Source of the DNA: Haloarcula limicola
GTDB taxonomy: Archaea > Halobacteriota > Halobacteria > Halobacteriales > Haloarculaceae
Direction of reading: 5' to 3'
DNA: 64,000 bases
Assembly (NCBI RefSeq): GCF_010119205.1
Contig: NZ_WRXM01000001.1
Span: 1,054,001-1,118,000, forward strand
Under the pieces are notes generated by a model. That model saw only the letters and a program-made list of their open reading frames with translations, ran no database searches and was not told the origin of the DNA. The position numbers were made by a program, and so were the translations under genes. The stretch's first letter is position 1, and every line of letters begins with the position of its first letter. Of this stretch, positions 35,766 through 44,218 are shown one piece after another.

Positions 35766-36455
35766 ATGGACTTCAGTTCGTTCACGCTGCTCGCGGCCGG
35801 GTCGGACCTCGGGATCGAACCGGCGGCCCGGGGGGACGCCGACGGCGTCGAACTGCGGATGGACCTCGCCGACGCGCCGCTCTCACAGCTCGATGCCTAC
35901 GACGGCGACCTCCCGGTACTCGTGACCAACCGCGCCGAGTGGGAGGGCGGCGAGGCCGCCGACACCGCCGAGCGACTCGACGCGCTGGAACGGGCCGTCG
36001 AGCACGACGCCGTGACCGCCGTCGACCTCGAACTCGCCGCGCTCTCCGGGGCGGGCGACCACGACGCCGGTCGAGTCGCCGACCGCGCCCGAGACAACGG
36101 CGCATCGGTCGTCGTCTCGACGCACGACTTCGAGGCGACGCCCGACCGGGACGCCATCGCCGACCGACTGGAAGACGCGTGTGCCTACGGCGACGTGGGC
36201 AAGATGGCCTCCACCGCCCGCTCGCCCGATGACGTGCTGGCGATGCTCGGCGCGACCCGCGAGCTATCGGCCGCCGGCGAGCGGGTGGCGACGATGTGCA
36301 TGGGCGAGGCCGGGCGGCACTCCCGGGCCGTCGCACCGCTGTACGGCTCCCGAATCGGCTACGCGCCGGTCGACCCCGCCGAGGCGACCGCGCCGGGTCA
36401 GTACGACCTCGCGACGCTCCGGTCGCTGGTCGAGCGGTTGTCGAGCGAATCTTGA
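35766..36455 (+). CDS. aroD: 3-dehydroquinate dehydratase, type I
   Basis: 229 residues. Converts 3-dehydroquinate to 3-dehydroshikimate in the shikimate pathway. The Schiff-base Lys146 lies in GDVGKMASTARS, the general base His120 in STHDFEATP, and the substrate-binding motifs in GVELRMDLAD and TMCMGEAGRHSR. An Arg-to-Leu type difference is not seen; the active site looks complete. A TTTTTG run at 35735-35742 sits at TATA distance and also ends the methyltransferase transcript. Together with the DHQ synthase II and ADH synthase genes at 45763-49061 it gives three early shikimate steps in this window. Confidence 0.93.
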   Translation: MDFSSFTLLAAGSDLGIEPAARGDADGVELRMDLADAPLSQLDAYDGDLPVLVTNRAEWEGGEAADTAERLDALERAVEHDAVTAVDLELAALSGAGDHDAGRVADRARDNGASVVVSTHDFEATPDRDAIADRLEDACAYGDVGKMASTARSPDDVLAMLGATRELSAAGERVATMCMGEAGRHSRAVAPLYGSRIGYAPVDPAEATAPGQYDLATLRSLVERLSSES

Positions 36456-36461
36456 TTCGGT

Positions 36462-37409
36462 CTACTGCGCCAGATTTCGGAGTTCCTCGCCCGACTCCAG
36501 TCGCTCGACGTTCTCGGCGATGATGTCGGCCATCCGATCCCAGTACTCCGGCGTGTGGCCGGCGTTGTGCGGCGTGACCAGACAGTTGTCGAGGTTCCAC
36601 AGCGGGTGGCCGTCCGGCAGCGGTTCGGGGTCGGTGACGTCAAGCGCCGCCCCGCGGAGCTCGTTGGTCTTCAGCGCCGAGACCAGCGCGTCCGTCTCCA
36701 CGACCTCGCCGCGGGCGATGTTGACGAGGACGCTGCTCGGGTCCAGTAAGTCGAACGCCGACTCGTCGACGAGCCCCTCTGTCTTCTCCGTGAGCGGACA
36801 GGCCAACGCGAGGTAGTCCGTCTCCGGCAGTCGCTCCTCGAACTCGTCGAAGCCGATGATCTCGTCCGCGGGGCCGCCCTTCGAGGGGGTGTTTCGAACG
36901 CCGATAGTGTCGACGCCGAAGGGGGCCAGCCGATCGAGGATGGCACCGCCGATGGCACCGGTCCCGACGACGGTGACCGTCGAGCCCTGCAGTTCGTCGG
37001 CGCGGTAGTGACTCCACGTCCCGTCGCGGCTCCGGTCCCAGCCCGTATCGAGGTGGCGCGCGAAGGAGAGGACGTACGCCATCACCTGCTCGGCGGCGGG
37101 CGGACCGTGGACGCCCGAGGCGTTGGTGACGCGGACGTCGTTGGCCTGGAAGGCGTCGGTCGGGAGGTGGTCCGTCCCGGCGAAGGTGCAGGCGAACAGT
37201 TCGAGATCGTCGGCCGACTCGACGGCGTCCGCGCCGATCTCGAACCCCGTGACGATGCGCGACTGAGCCACGAGCTCGTCGTATTCGCTGGGTTTCGAGG
37301 CGAGTTCGACCCGTCGCTCGGGGAGCCGATCCGCGAGAATCGAGCGGTACTCCCGGGGCGACATCCCGTGGATCGGTTGGTTCAACACGAGAACGTCTAT
37401 CTCTGACAT
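36462..37409 (-). CDS. D-isomer-specific 2-hydroxyacid dehydrogenase
   Basis: 315 residues. The NAD-binding motif VGTGAIGGAILDRL lies mid-protein. The catalytic Arg is in VNIARGEVVETDAL, Glu in LDVTDPEPLP and His in VTPHNAGHTPEYWD. The N terminus is LVLNQPIHG and the substrate loop TNASGVHG. This matches phosphoglycerate/glyoxylate/hydroxypyruvate reductase relatives lacking the ACT domain of SerA. Start at 37409 fits the family better than the ATG nine codons upstream. Convergent with aroD with a six-base gap. The physiological 2-oxoacid is not identifiable. Confidence 0.9.
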   Translation of the reverse strand: MSEIDVLVLNQPIHGMSPREYRSILADRLPERRVELASKPSEYDELVAQSRIVTGFEIGADAVESADDLELFACTFAGTDHLPTDAFQANDVRVTNASGVHGPPAAEQVMAYVLSFARHLDTGWDRSRDGTWSHYRADELQGSTVTVVGTGAIGGAILDRLAPFGVDTIGVRNTPSKGGPADEIIGFDEFEERLPETDYLALACPLTEKTEGLVDESAFDLLDPSSVLVNIARGEVVETDALVSALKTNELRGAALDVTDPEPLPDGHPLWNLDNCLVTPHNAGHTPEYWDRMADIIAENVERLESGEELRNLAQ

Positions 37410-37452
37410 TAGGCTGAACTCATCCAGACGGGACAAAAAGGTAGCGTCCGCC

Positions 37453-37656
37453 CTATCGACCGTAGGTCAGCCGCGTCGCCGCGTCGTCGAGGCGGTCCTT
37501 GAGGCCCGCGAGCCACGCGGCGGGCGAGACAGTCCGCGCCTCCTCGTCGTCCACCTCGATACGCGCGGTCCCGAACGGGTCCGACTCGTCCCCGTCCGCC
37601 GTGTCTACGACGGTGCTCATGCCACACCGACCGCAGGACTCGGTCTCTTTGCTCAT
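37453..37656 (-). CDS. Small CxxC protein
   Basis: 67 residues. Cys8 and Cys11 (SCGRCGMS) form one knuckle near the N terminus, followed by an acidic middle (TADGDESDPFGTARIEVDDEE) and a C-terminal amphipathic helix (LAGLKDRLDDAATRL). With only two cysteines, metal binding would need a dimer or partner. A CTTTTATTC element about 30 bases upstream on the coding strand supports the ATG at 37656. Family not recognised. Confidence 0.68.
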   Translation of the reverse strand: MSKETESCGRCGMSTVVDTADGDESDPFGTARIEVDDEEARTVSPAAWLAGLKDRLDDAATRLTYGR

Positions 37657-37748
37657 GCTCTACCGCGACGGTTCGGTCTCTCGCCGAATAAAAGTTCCCT
37701 CGGCGAGTCACGACCGGTAATGTGAGCGGTCGCGGCCGAGACCGACCG

Positions 37749-38867
37749 TTACGCGACCGGGTAGCGAAGGAGGGCGCCGACGCCCTCGAACCCTTCGTCG
37801 AAGCGTTCGCCGCGGTCGTAACCGGTCGGGACGGTGATGGTGTCGGCACCCGTCTCCGAGGCCCGCTTCGAGAGCTCCTGTGCCTCGGCCGGGTCGAGGG
37901 AGTCGGAGACCAGCAGCGTCTCGACGGCCCCCTCTTCGAGCGCTTCCTCGGTATCGTTCGGCCCGTAGACGGCCTCGTCGCCGTCGTCCAGTTCGCCGAA
38001 GAACCGGTCCATCGTATCCCGGGCGTCGGTCACGTCGAGCGCCTCCGCGTTCTCCGCGGCGTCGACGAGCTCTCGGAGGCCCTGTTCGGAGGCGTAGGAC
38101 ACCTCGAACGGGCCGACGACGCGCTCTTCGAGCCGCTCGTGGAGGTGGTCGCCGTCGTGGAACTGCTCGGCCATGACCTCGCTCCCGCCGACGACGAGCC
38201 GGTCGATGTCGGGGTCGGGCGTCTCGCCGGCGACGTCGGCCTCGGGCAGGAACACCCGCTGGGCGGCGTCGCCGACGGCGTCGAAGAACTCGCCGGCGCG
38301 CTCCTCGCTGCGGTCCTGGAAGCTCTCCTCCGACCGGCCGGTGGCGGACTGCTTGCTCGGGACGTCGCTCTCGATCTCGTCGACGAGTTCGACCGACTCG
38401 GCGTCGTACCGGCCGAAGACGGCCGACTCCCGCGCGACGACGAGGAGGCCGTGCGTGCCGGCGTCGGCGGCCTCGGCGACCGTCGCGTCGAGCGGCGACG
38501 CGTCGAACTCGTTCGAGCGCTCGTACACCGACTCGGTCACCGACTCCGGCGGGTCGTCGAAGACGTACGTCCGTAGGTCGCCGTCGACGACGCCGGCGTA
38601 GACGACGAGGCCGTTCGCCGGCGTCTCGTCGTAGTCGTTGAGGAGCCGCTTGACCTCGTCTAAGGCCTCGCGGACGTGCGTCTGCGTCGTCTCGTCGGTG
38701 TCGAGATACGACGCCTCCGCGTGGTCTTCCTCGATCGCTTCCAGGGTCTCGCCGATCGGCTCCGTCGCGGGAACGGCGACCGACAGGAGCCGGTCCGTAT
38801 CCGCCGACGCTGTCTCGACTGCTTCGATTCGGTTCCGCAGGTCGTCTGCATGGGTGCTCTCAGTCAT
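37749..38867 (-). CDS. Vms1/aRF1-like peptidyl-tRNA hydrolase-family protein
   Basis: 372 residues with the three-part layout of archaeal/eukaryotic release factor relatives. The N-terminal helical region includes EALDEVKRLLNDYDET. The central domain includes VPSKQSATGRSEESFQDRSEERAGEFF, and an L7Ae-like C-terminal domain includes LEEGAVETLLVSDSLD. The catalytic GGQ loop of aRF1 is replaced by ATGRSEESFQ (Gly177, Arg178), as in VLRF1/baeRF-type proteins that rescue stalled ribosomes. A role in releasing peptidyl-tRNA from stalled 50S subunits is inferred. Divergent from a cupin gene. Confidence 0.78.
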   Translation of the reverse strand: MTESTHADDLRNRIEAVETASADTDRLLSVAVPATEPIGETLEAIEEDHAEASYLDTDETTQTHVREALDEVKRLLNDYDETPANGLVVYAGVVDGDLRTYVFDDPPESVTESVYERSNEFDASPLDATVAEAADAGTHGLLVVARESAVFGRYDAESVELVDEIESDVPSKQSATGRSEESFQDRSEERAGEFFDAVGDAAQRVFLPEADVAGETPDPDIDRLVVGGSEVMAEQFHDGDHLHERLEERVVGPFEVSYASEQGLRELVDAAENAEALDVTDARDTMDRFFGELDDGDEAVYGPNDTEEALEEGAVETLLVSDSLDPAEAQELSKRASETGADTITVPTGYDRGERFDEGFEGVGALLRYPVA

Positions 38868-39017
38868 CGAATGCGATATGAATTCACGGTCAGTTCAGTG
38901 GCCCTGTACGCCGCGGTAACGCGGTGGGCTGTCGCGGTCGTACTCGATACGTAGCCGTCGCTCTCCGGTAAAATCGGTGCTTGCAAACGCAACCCCCGCC
39001 CGCGATTCGGGCCGAAG

Positions 39018-39024
39018 TTTTAGA
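39018..39024 (+). promoter_or_regulatory. TATA element of cupin gene
   Basis: TTTTAGA lies 24-30 bases before the ATG at 39048 and overlaps the earlier in-frame ATG at 39024, which it therefore argues against. Confidence 0.55.
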
Positions 39025-39047
39025 TGGGCGACCGCCAGTGTACTGGT

Positions 39048-39422
39048 ATGGGATATCACCACATCTCGATCGCCGACGTCTCGCCGACGCCCGACCGGCC
39101 GAGCACGCAGCGGTCCATCGACGCCGCCGCCTCGCTCGAACAGTTGGGAGCGAACGTCTACGAGGCCGACCCCGGCGAGCCGCTCCCGCTGGCCTATCAC
39201 GTCCACGACGAACAAGAGGAGGTGTTCTACGTGCTCTCGGGGACGCTCCACGTCGAGACGCCCGAACGGACCTACGAGGTCGAGGCCGACGAGGTGTTCG
39301 TCGTCGAACCGGGCAGTCCACAGCGGGCCTACAACCCCGAATCGGCGACGGAGCCCGTCCGCGTCTTCGCCGTCGGCGCGCCCGCCGGTGACGACGTCCA
39401 CGCCTACGACCCGGACGCATGA
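39048..39422 (+). CDS. Cupin-domain protein
   Basis: 124-residue single-domain cupin. Motif 1 reads PLAYHVHDEQEEVFYVLSGTLHVE and motif 2 DEVFVVEPGSPQRAYNP. Metal ligands can be two His and one Glu from motif 1, but the fourth ligand His of motif 2 is replaced by Gln/Arg. The enzyme or sensor activity is unknown. Its stop overlaps the next ATG by four bases (ATGA), making a two-gene operon. The TATA position supports a leaderless mRNA starting at this ATG. Confidence 0.82.
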   Translation: MGYHHISIADVSPTPDRPSTQRSIDAAASLEQLGANVYEADPGEPLPLAYHVHDEQEEVFYVLSGTLHVETPERTYEVEADEVFVVEPGSPQRAYNPESATEPVRVFAVGAPAGDDVHAYDPDA

Positions 39423-40033
39423 GCGAGCGAGAGGACACCGAACGCGCGGTCGAGTCGGCCGAGCCGCCCGAACAGGACCTGCCCACGTGGGACGATGACT
39501 ACCTCCAGCGGGTCGCTGACCGCCTCCAGTACAACTACGACCTCGAACGGGACTACGCCGCCGACGGCGAGCGCTTCGACCTGTACGGCCGCCTGTTCGT
39601 CGAGAGCCAGAAGCAGTTCCTCCATCGCTCGATCAACTGGGCGAACTACGAGACGAGCGAACACCTCTTCGCCCGACGCGCCGACGGCGTCTCCACCGCC
39701 GACCTCGACGCGCTGGTGGCGCTCGGCCACGACCTCGCCGACGAGTGGATAGACGCGAGCGAGGAACACCACGGGACGGAGTTCACGTTCGTCCTCGTCG
39801 TCCCCGACGTCCCCGAGGACGTGCGCTCGCACGTCTCGGGGTTCCGCGACCGGACGCTGCTGAAGTACGGCTACTACGGGAGCTACGAGGTGAACCTCGC
39901 CGTCGTCGCCCCCGAGCGGGAGGACGCCGTCGCCAGCAGCGAGGCGGACGTGGCGGCCGCGTTCGAACTGTGGCGGGACTTAGACGCCGAACCGTCGGGA
40001 CTGCTGGGACGGCTGCGAGCGTTGCTCGGATGA
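39419..40033 (+). CDS. Conserved-looking haloarchaeal hypothetical protein, cupin operon
   Basis: 204 residues, soluble and acidic. An N-terminal helical part (YLQRVADRLQYNYDLERDYA) is followed by an alpha/beta part with strands FTFVLVVPDVP and YEVNLAVVAPE. The C-terminal helix LLGRLRALLG is amphipathic and could touch a membrane. The ATG overlaps the cupin stop, so coordinated expression is likely. I do not recognise the family and see no catalytic motif. Convergent with cstA. Confidence 0.72.
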   Translation: MSEREDTERAVESAEPPEQDLPTWDDDYLQRVADRLQYNYDLERDYAADGERFDLYGRLFVESQKQFLHRSINWANYETSEHLFARRADGVSTADLDALVALGHDLADEWIDASEEHHGTEFTFVLVVPDVPEDVRSHVSGFRDRTLLKYGYYGSYEVNLAVVAPEREDAVASSEADVAAAFELWRDLDAEPSGLLGRLRALLG

Positions 40034-40112
40034 GCGCCTTCGGCGTCGCCACCGCGGGGACGCTCGAACGCGGAAAACGCAGAAAAGTAGGGAGGGCTCG
40101 TCGCGTCGCCGT

Positions 40113-41942
40113 TCAGTCGTCGGCCGGGGCCGCGCCGGGCCGTTCGCGCACCGACCGAATGTTCTTGTAGCCGATCCAGACCAGCGAGATTGCCAGTCCC
40201 ACGAGCACCAGCGCGAGGATTATCTGCGCGGCGACGGAGATGCGAGCGACGATGCCCGCCTCCGGCGCGAAGCCGCCCAGAACGAACTGCTGGTAGAAGT
40301 TCTGATAGAGCGCGAGGTACAGCAGCGCGATGACCGTGATGAGCGTCATCAGCGCCATCGGCACGCCGGTACTGATGAGCTGCTTGTCGTCGTCCCAGTT
40401 CGCCAGCCACACCGTCGCGGTCAGCAGCGCGAGCGCGGCCAGCAGCTGGTTCGCGCCGCCGAACAGCGGCCAGAGGCTCGCCCACGACCCGCTGGCGACC
40501 AGCGCATACGCGATGAGACACTGGATGGCGGCGTTCGAGTAGCGGTTGGTCCCGGTCTCCTGTATCTGTCGCATGTAGACGGTGTCGGCGTCGGGCGTGC
40601 CGACGATCTCCTCGGCCATGTAGCGACCGAGGCGGACCGCCGTGTCGGTCGAGGTCAACAGGAAGCTCACGAGCACGAGCGCCATGAACACCGCGCCGAC
40701 CTCCAGCGGGATGCCGAAGCTCGACAGCATGACGGACCCGCCGCTGGCGAAGTTCGGCAGGGCGCGGCCGATGCCGCCGCCGGCCGTGACGCCCGCGATG
40801 GCGACCGTCCCGAGCGCGACCGTCGCCAGTAGACCCTCACCGAGCATCCCGCCGTAGCCGATGGGGCGGGCGTCGGACTCCTTGTTGAGTTGCTTCGCGG
40901 TCGTCCCCGAGGAGACCAGCGAGTGGAAGCCGCTGATGGTTCCGCAGGCGATGGTCACGAACAGCAGCGGGAACAGCGGCAGCCCCGCGGTCCCCATGAA
41001 GCCGTAGTACGGTTCGAGTTCGATCACCAGCGGCTGCGAGGACGTTCCGAGCAGGGTGCCGACGACGACCGCCAGCAGCGCCCCGCCGACGCCCGCGTAG
41101 AGCAGGAACGACGAGAGGAAGTCCCGCGGCTGGAGCAGCATCCACACCGGGAGCACCGACGCGATGGCGGCGTACAGCAGGATGACCGGTATCCAGCCGG
41201 CGGTGTTCGCGCCGAGCGTGCCCGCCGCGGGCACCAGCGAGGCCAGTCCGGAGCCGAACAGGACGATGGTCTCGGGCGCGTAGGGCGACCCCTCGGGGGC
41301 CGGGAACAGCGCGATAGGGAAGTTGAGGCCGACCCAGACGCCGCCGAACACCGCGGCGACGAAGACGGCCGTCCCGGGGATGAACGGGAGGTCCAACTGA
41401 TAGAGGTACACGCCGAATATCAGCGCCAGCGCGATGTAGACGAAACTCGCCGTCGCCGCCTGCGGGTAGGCGTTGAACACGATGGCGACGACGAGCGCGA
41501 ACACCGCCACGACGAGGATGATCGTCAGGAACGCGAACCACAGCAGCATCTTCTTCCCCCGTTCGCCGACGTACTCGCCGATGATGTAGCCAATGGACTT
41601 CCCCTCGTGTCGCAGGCTGCCCGACAGCGAGACGAAGTCGTGGACGCTCCCCATCAGCGGGTTCCCGATGGCGATCCACAGCAGGGCCGGCACCCACCCC
41701 CAGACCACGCCGGCGGTGATGGGCCCGACGATGGGCGCGCCCCCGGCGATGCTAGAGTAGTGATGCCCCAGCAACACCGGTTTCTTCGAGGGGACGTACT
41801 CCTGTCCGTCCTCGTACTTGTGCGCCGGTGTCTCGTTCGAATCGTCCAGTTCCACGAACTGCGCGAGATACCTCGAATAGCCGAGGTACCCGATGCTGAA
41901 CGTGAGCAGCGTGGCGACGACGAGCCAGATAACTTGTACCAT
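40113..41942 (-). CDS. cstA: Carbon starvation protein CstA family, pyruvate/peptide transporter
   Basis: 609 residues with around 15 hydrophobic segments. Family signatures are present: KYEDGQEYVPSKKPVLLGHH, FSSIAGGAPIVGP-like AGGAPIVGPI, and a long SVHDFVSLSGSLRHEGKS loop. Bacterial CstA/BtsT proteins take up pyruvate or peptides on carbon limitation. The length is slightly below that of the E. coli protein because the C-terminal extension is absent. The upstream region is markedly AT-rich, with a TATA element at 41978-41985 and a GAGGG purine stretch before the ATG. No LytS-type regulator is nearby. Confidence 0.92.
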   Translation of the reverse strand: MVQVIWLVVATLLTFSIGYLGYSRYLAQFVELDDSNETPAHKYEDGQEYVPSKKPVLLGHHYSSIAGGAPIVGPITAGVVWGWVPALLWIAIGNPLMGSVHDFVSLSGSLRHEGKSIGYIIGEYVGERGKKMLLWFAFLTIILVVAVFALVVAIVFNAYPQAATASFVYIALALIFGVYLYQLDLPFIPGTAVFVAAVFGGVWVGLNFPIALFPAPEGSPYAPETIVLFGSGLASLVPAAGTLGANTAGWIPVILLYAAIASVLPVWMLLQPRDFLSSFLLYAGVGGALLAVVVGTLLGTSSQPLVIELEPYYGFMGTAGLPLFPLLFVTIACGTISGFHSLVSSGTTAKQLNKESDARPIGYGGMLGEGLLATVALGTVAIAGVTAGGGIGRALPNFASGGSVMLSSFGIPLEVGAVFMALVLVSFLLTSTDTAVRLGRYMAEEIVGTPDADTVYMRQIQETGTNRYSNAAIQCLIAYALVASGSWASLWPLFGGANQLLAALALLTATVWLANWDDDKQLISTGVPMALMTLITVIALLYLALYQNFYQQFVLGGFAPEAGIVARISVAAQIILALVLVGLAISLVWIGYKNIRSVRERPGAAPADD

Positions 41943-41977
41943 GATGACTAACCCTCATCCATATCTGTGCCCAAAAA

Positions 41978-41985
41978 GTATTTAA
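41978..41985 (-). promoter_or_regulatory. TATA element of cstA
   Basis: TTAAATAC on the minus strand lies 36-43 bases before the ATG, implying a short leader of about 10-15 bases that includes a purine-rich ribosome-binding candidate. Confidence 0.5.
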
Positions 41986-42073
41986 TAATTGTGGAGATAT
42001 CGGACAGCTCAGTCACATTTCGAGCCCAGCAGCGGCTACGCCGCCTGCCGATTTCCGCCCCCGCGGCCGCTGT

Positions 42074-43045
42074 TTAGGGCCCCGCCGGGGACGCCTCGAC
42101 GTCGATGTCGAGTTCGGCCGTGACCTCGTCCAAGAGGCTCCCCTTTATCTCCGAGACGCGCTGTTCGACGACCGCGAGGACCGGCTGGTCGAACTCCTCG
42201 CGGATGCGGTCGAGTCGCGCCCGCTCGGTGCGGTGGCGCTCCCGCAGGTACGTCGCTCCCTTCCCCGTCTCGTCGTCGTCCGGGGCCGGCGCGACCTTGT
42301 TGACGACCAGTCCGCCGATGGTCAGGCCCGCGTCGGTCAGGTCGGTGACGGCGCGGTGGGACTCCTCGATGGAGAGTTCGTCGGGGTTGAGAACGAGATA
42401 GAAGACGGCGTCCTCGCGGAGCGTCCGCCCGGCGAACTCGAAGTTCTCCTTGCGTTCCGTGAGCCGGCGGATGATCGGGTCGTCCCGCAGACGCTCCCGA
42501 GCCTCCTCGTCGCCGATGGCCGCCTTCTCGAAGAGGTCCACGCTCTCCTTTCGCTTGGCCGTGAGCCGCTCGATCCACGATTCGAGGAACTCCGGGAGCG
42601 CGAGCAGGCGCAGCGTGCCGCCGGTGGGCGACGTGTCGAAGACGACGCGGTCGTAGTCGTCGCTCTCGCGCATCACGTCGATGAACCGGTCGAACAGCGC
42701 CGCCTCGTAGGCTCCCGGCGTCCGGTGGGCGAGCTCTATCTGCCGGTCGATCTCGTTGACGATGGCCGGACTCACCTGGTCGGTCATCGAGCCCTTGATC
42801 TCCCGCATGTGCCGTTCGACCTCCTCCTCCGGGTCCAGTTCCATCGCCCAGAGGTTCTCGTGGCCCTCGACGGCCGTCGGGTCGTCGTCGAACTGCTGGT
42901 CGAACACGTCCGAGGTGCTGTGTGCCGGGTCCGTCGAGACGAGCAGCGTCCGCAGGCCGTCGCGGGCGCACTTCAGTCCGTAGGCGCTCGATACCGTGGT
43001 CTTGCCGACCCCGCCCTTCCCCCCGAAGAAGACGAACTTGTTCAT
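42074..43045 (-). CDS. ArsA/Get3-family ATPase
   Basis: 323 residues, single-domain. The deviant Walker A GGKGGVGKTT occupies residues 8-17, Switch I is DPAHSTSDVF, Switch II DTSPTGGTLRLLALP (with Gly where Get3 and ArsA have His), and the A-loop region LVVNKVAP. The CxxC of eukaryotic Get3 and the arsenite-binding cysteines of ArsA are missing. It may be a tail-anchored-protein targeting factor or a generic switch ATPase. It is encoded one base downstream of the 98-residue helical protein gene, which is probably its operon partner. Confidence 0.85.
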   Translation of the reverse strand: MNKFVFFGGKGGVGKTTVSSAYGLKCARDGLRTLLVSTDPAHSTSDVFDQQFDDDPTAVEGHENLWAMELDPEEEVERHMREIKGSMTDQVSPAIVNEIDRQIELAHRTPGAYEAALFDRFIDVMRESDDYDRVVFDTSPTGGTLRLLALPEFLESWIERLTAKRKESVDLFEKAAIGDEEARERLRDDPIIRRLTERKENFEFAGRTLREDAVFYLVLNPDELSIEESHRAVTDLTDAGLTIGGLVVNKVAPAPDDDETGKGATYLRERHRTERARLDRIREEFDQPVLAVVEQRVSEIKGSLLDEVTAELDIDVEASPAGP

Positions 43046-43046
43046 C

Positions 43047-43343
43047 TCAGAAGTGATACTGTTGGCCCTTGCGCTCGATGAGCGACTCTCGGTCCCACAT
43101 CCGGCGCTCCCACTGGACGAACTCCTCGGAGAGGTACGGGAGCAGTTCCGCCGTGTAGTACGAGATGGGGCTCGGGATGCCGAAGGCGTCGGCGAAACAG
43201 GCGAACATGAACACGTCCGCGGTGTCCTCCGCCTCCTTCTCTATCTTCTCGAAGGACGGGTGTTCGATCATCCCGTGGTAGAGACCGTGCAACCACTCTT
43301 CGAGCGTGTCGAGGTACGCGTCGATTCGGTCGGCCGCTGTCAT
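43047..43343 (-). CDS. Conserved-looking helical protein, operon with ArsA-like ATPase
   Basis: 98 residues starting MTAADRIDAYLDTLEEWLHG. It is wholly helical, with aromatic-rich helices (GLYHGMIEHPSFEKI, DVFMFACFADAFGIP, ISYYTAELLPYLSEEF) and a charged C terminus. The start at 43343 is chosen because residues encoded upstream have non-haloarchaeal, Arg/Pro-rich composition. It ends one base before the ATPase start and probably shares its transcript. The function is unknown; a client or adaptor of the ATPase is conceivable. Confidence 0.75.
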   Translation of the reverse strand: MTAADRIDAYLDTLEEWLHGLYHGMIEHPSFEKIEKEAEDTADVFMFACFADAFGIPSPISYYTAELLPYLSEEFVQWERRMWDRESLIERKGQQYHF

Positions 43344-43386
43344 GTGTGTCGATAACAGGTCTCGGAGATATACGTGTTCTGGCGAG

Positions 43387-43611
43387 TCAGCACGCACAGC
43401 CGGTGGCGGCGGCCGAGCGTTCGAACCGCATCTCTTCGCCGCAGTCCGGGCAGTTCGGCGGCTCTGTGCCGGTCGCGTCGACGTCTCGGATTCGTTCGGC
43501 GCAGTCGTCACACCAGTACGCCCCCGCCGACGTCTCCCCGGCGCTGTCGCCCCGGTTCGCCGACTGCGTCGAGGCCCGCAGTATCTCGCCGACCGCGCTC
43601 AAAATACCCAT
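43387..43611 (-). CDS. Zinc-ribbon microprotein with C-terminal CxC
   Basis: 74 residues. A short N-terminal amphipathic helix (ILSAVGEILRAS) precedes a rubredoxin-like zinc ribbon: YWCDDCAERI and NCPDCGEEMRF. The chain ends ATGCAC, leaving two extra cysteines spaced CxC at the extreme C terminus. The ribbon should bind zinc; the tail could be a redox or second metal site. It lies 43 bp upstream of the ArsA-like operon on the same strand and could be cotranscribed. Family not recognised. Confidence 0.72.
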   Translation of the reverse strand: MGILSAVGEILRASTQSANRGDSAGETSAGAYWCDDCAERIRDVDATGTEPPNCPDCGEEMRFERSAAATGCAC

Positions 43612-43716
43612 ATGTCACCGTTCCGTCCAAAACGGCATAAACGTTCGTGAGACTCTGCGCGGCCCGCACACATCCGGCGGAGTGACCGGACGGCGTCGAT
43701 GCAGAACGACAGCGCG

Positions 43717-44154
43717 CTATCGGTGTTCGTCGGTCAGTCCGTCGAGCAGTCGGTCGAGTTCGCCGCCTCGCTTCCACGCGGCGATGCGGTCGGTCAACGA
43801 CGAGAGCGGGAGGCCGAGACTGACCACCGAGTGCGCCGTCACCTCGCTCCCGTGGTCGCTCGACCGGTAGGTGAGCGTCGTCTCCATCGACTCGAAGGGG
43901 CCCTGCTCGCCGACCTGCCGATAGGAGAGTCCGTTCTCGCGTTCCTGAAAGGAAAAGACGGCCTCGACGCCGCCGCCGCGGGCCGTGACTCGCTGACCGG
44001 CGTCGGTCTCTTCGTTCGTCACGACGCTGAACGTCCCCTCGTGTTCGATGACGGCGACCGGCGACAGCGAGCGAGCGAGTTCGGCGGGCGTCGCCGCCAC
44101 GAACCGCGTGCGTTCCACCTCGCGCATGAACCCGCAGTCGCGCTCCTCGGCCAT
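43717..44154 (-). CDS. SRPBCC/START-like domain protein
   Basis: 145 residues with a lipid or polyketide-cyclase-like cavity fold. The N-terminal strand-helix is EVERTRFVAATPAELARSLS, then curved-sheet strands (GTFSVVTNEETD, GVEAVFSFQERE, METTLTYRSSDHGSEVTAHSVV) lead to a long C-terminal helix (LTDRIAAWKRGGELDRLLDG). The family usually starts at the methionine of MREVERTRF (44127), so that ATG is a good alternative start. The ligand is unknown. It is transcribed alone. Confidence 0.78.
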   Translation of the reverse strand: MAEERDCGFMREVERTRFVAATPAELARSLSPVAVIEHEGTFSVVTNEETDAGQRVTARGGGVEAVFSFQERENGLSYRQVGEQGPFESMETTLTYRSSDHGSEVTAHSVVSLGLPLSSLTDRIAAWKRGGELDRLLDGLTDEHR

Positions 44155-44218
44155 AGTTCCACAGGCTTGCGACGTCAGAGAGCGACATCCGGCGACAGAG
44201 TGCGGAATTCGAGGGAGG

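Noticed and set aside
43047-43511. Longer 154-residue version of the ArsA-operon small protein
   Set aside because: The additional N-terminal 56 residues are Arg/Pro/Ser-rich and overlap the zinc-ribbon gene 43387-43611 on the same strand in another frame.
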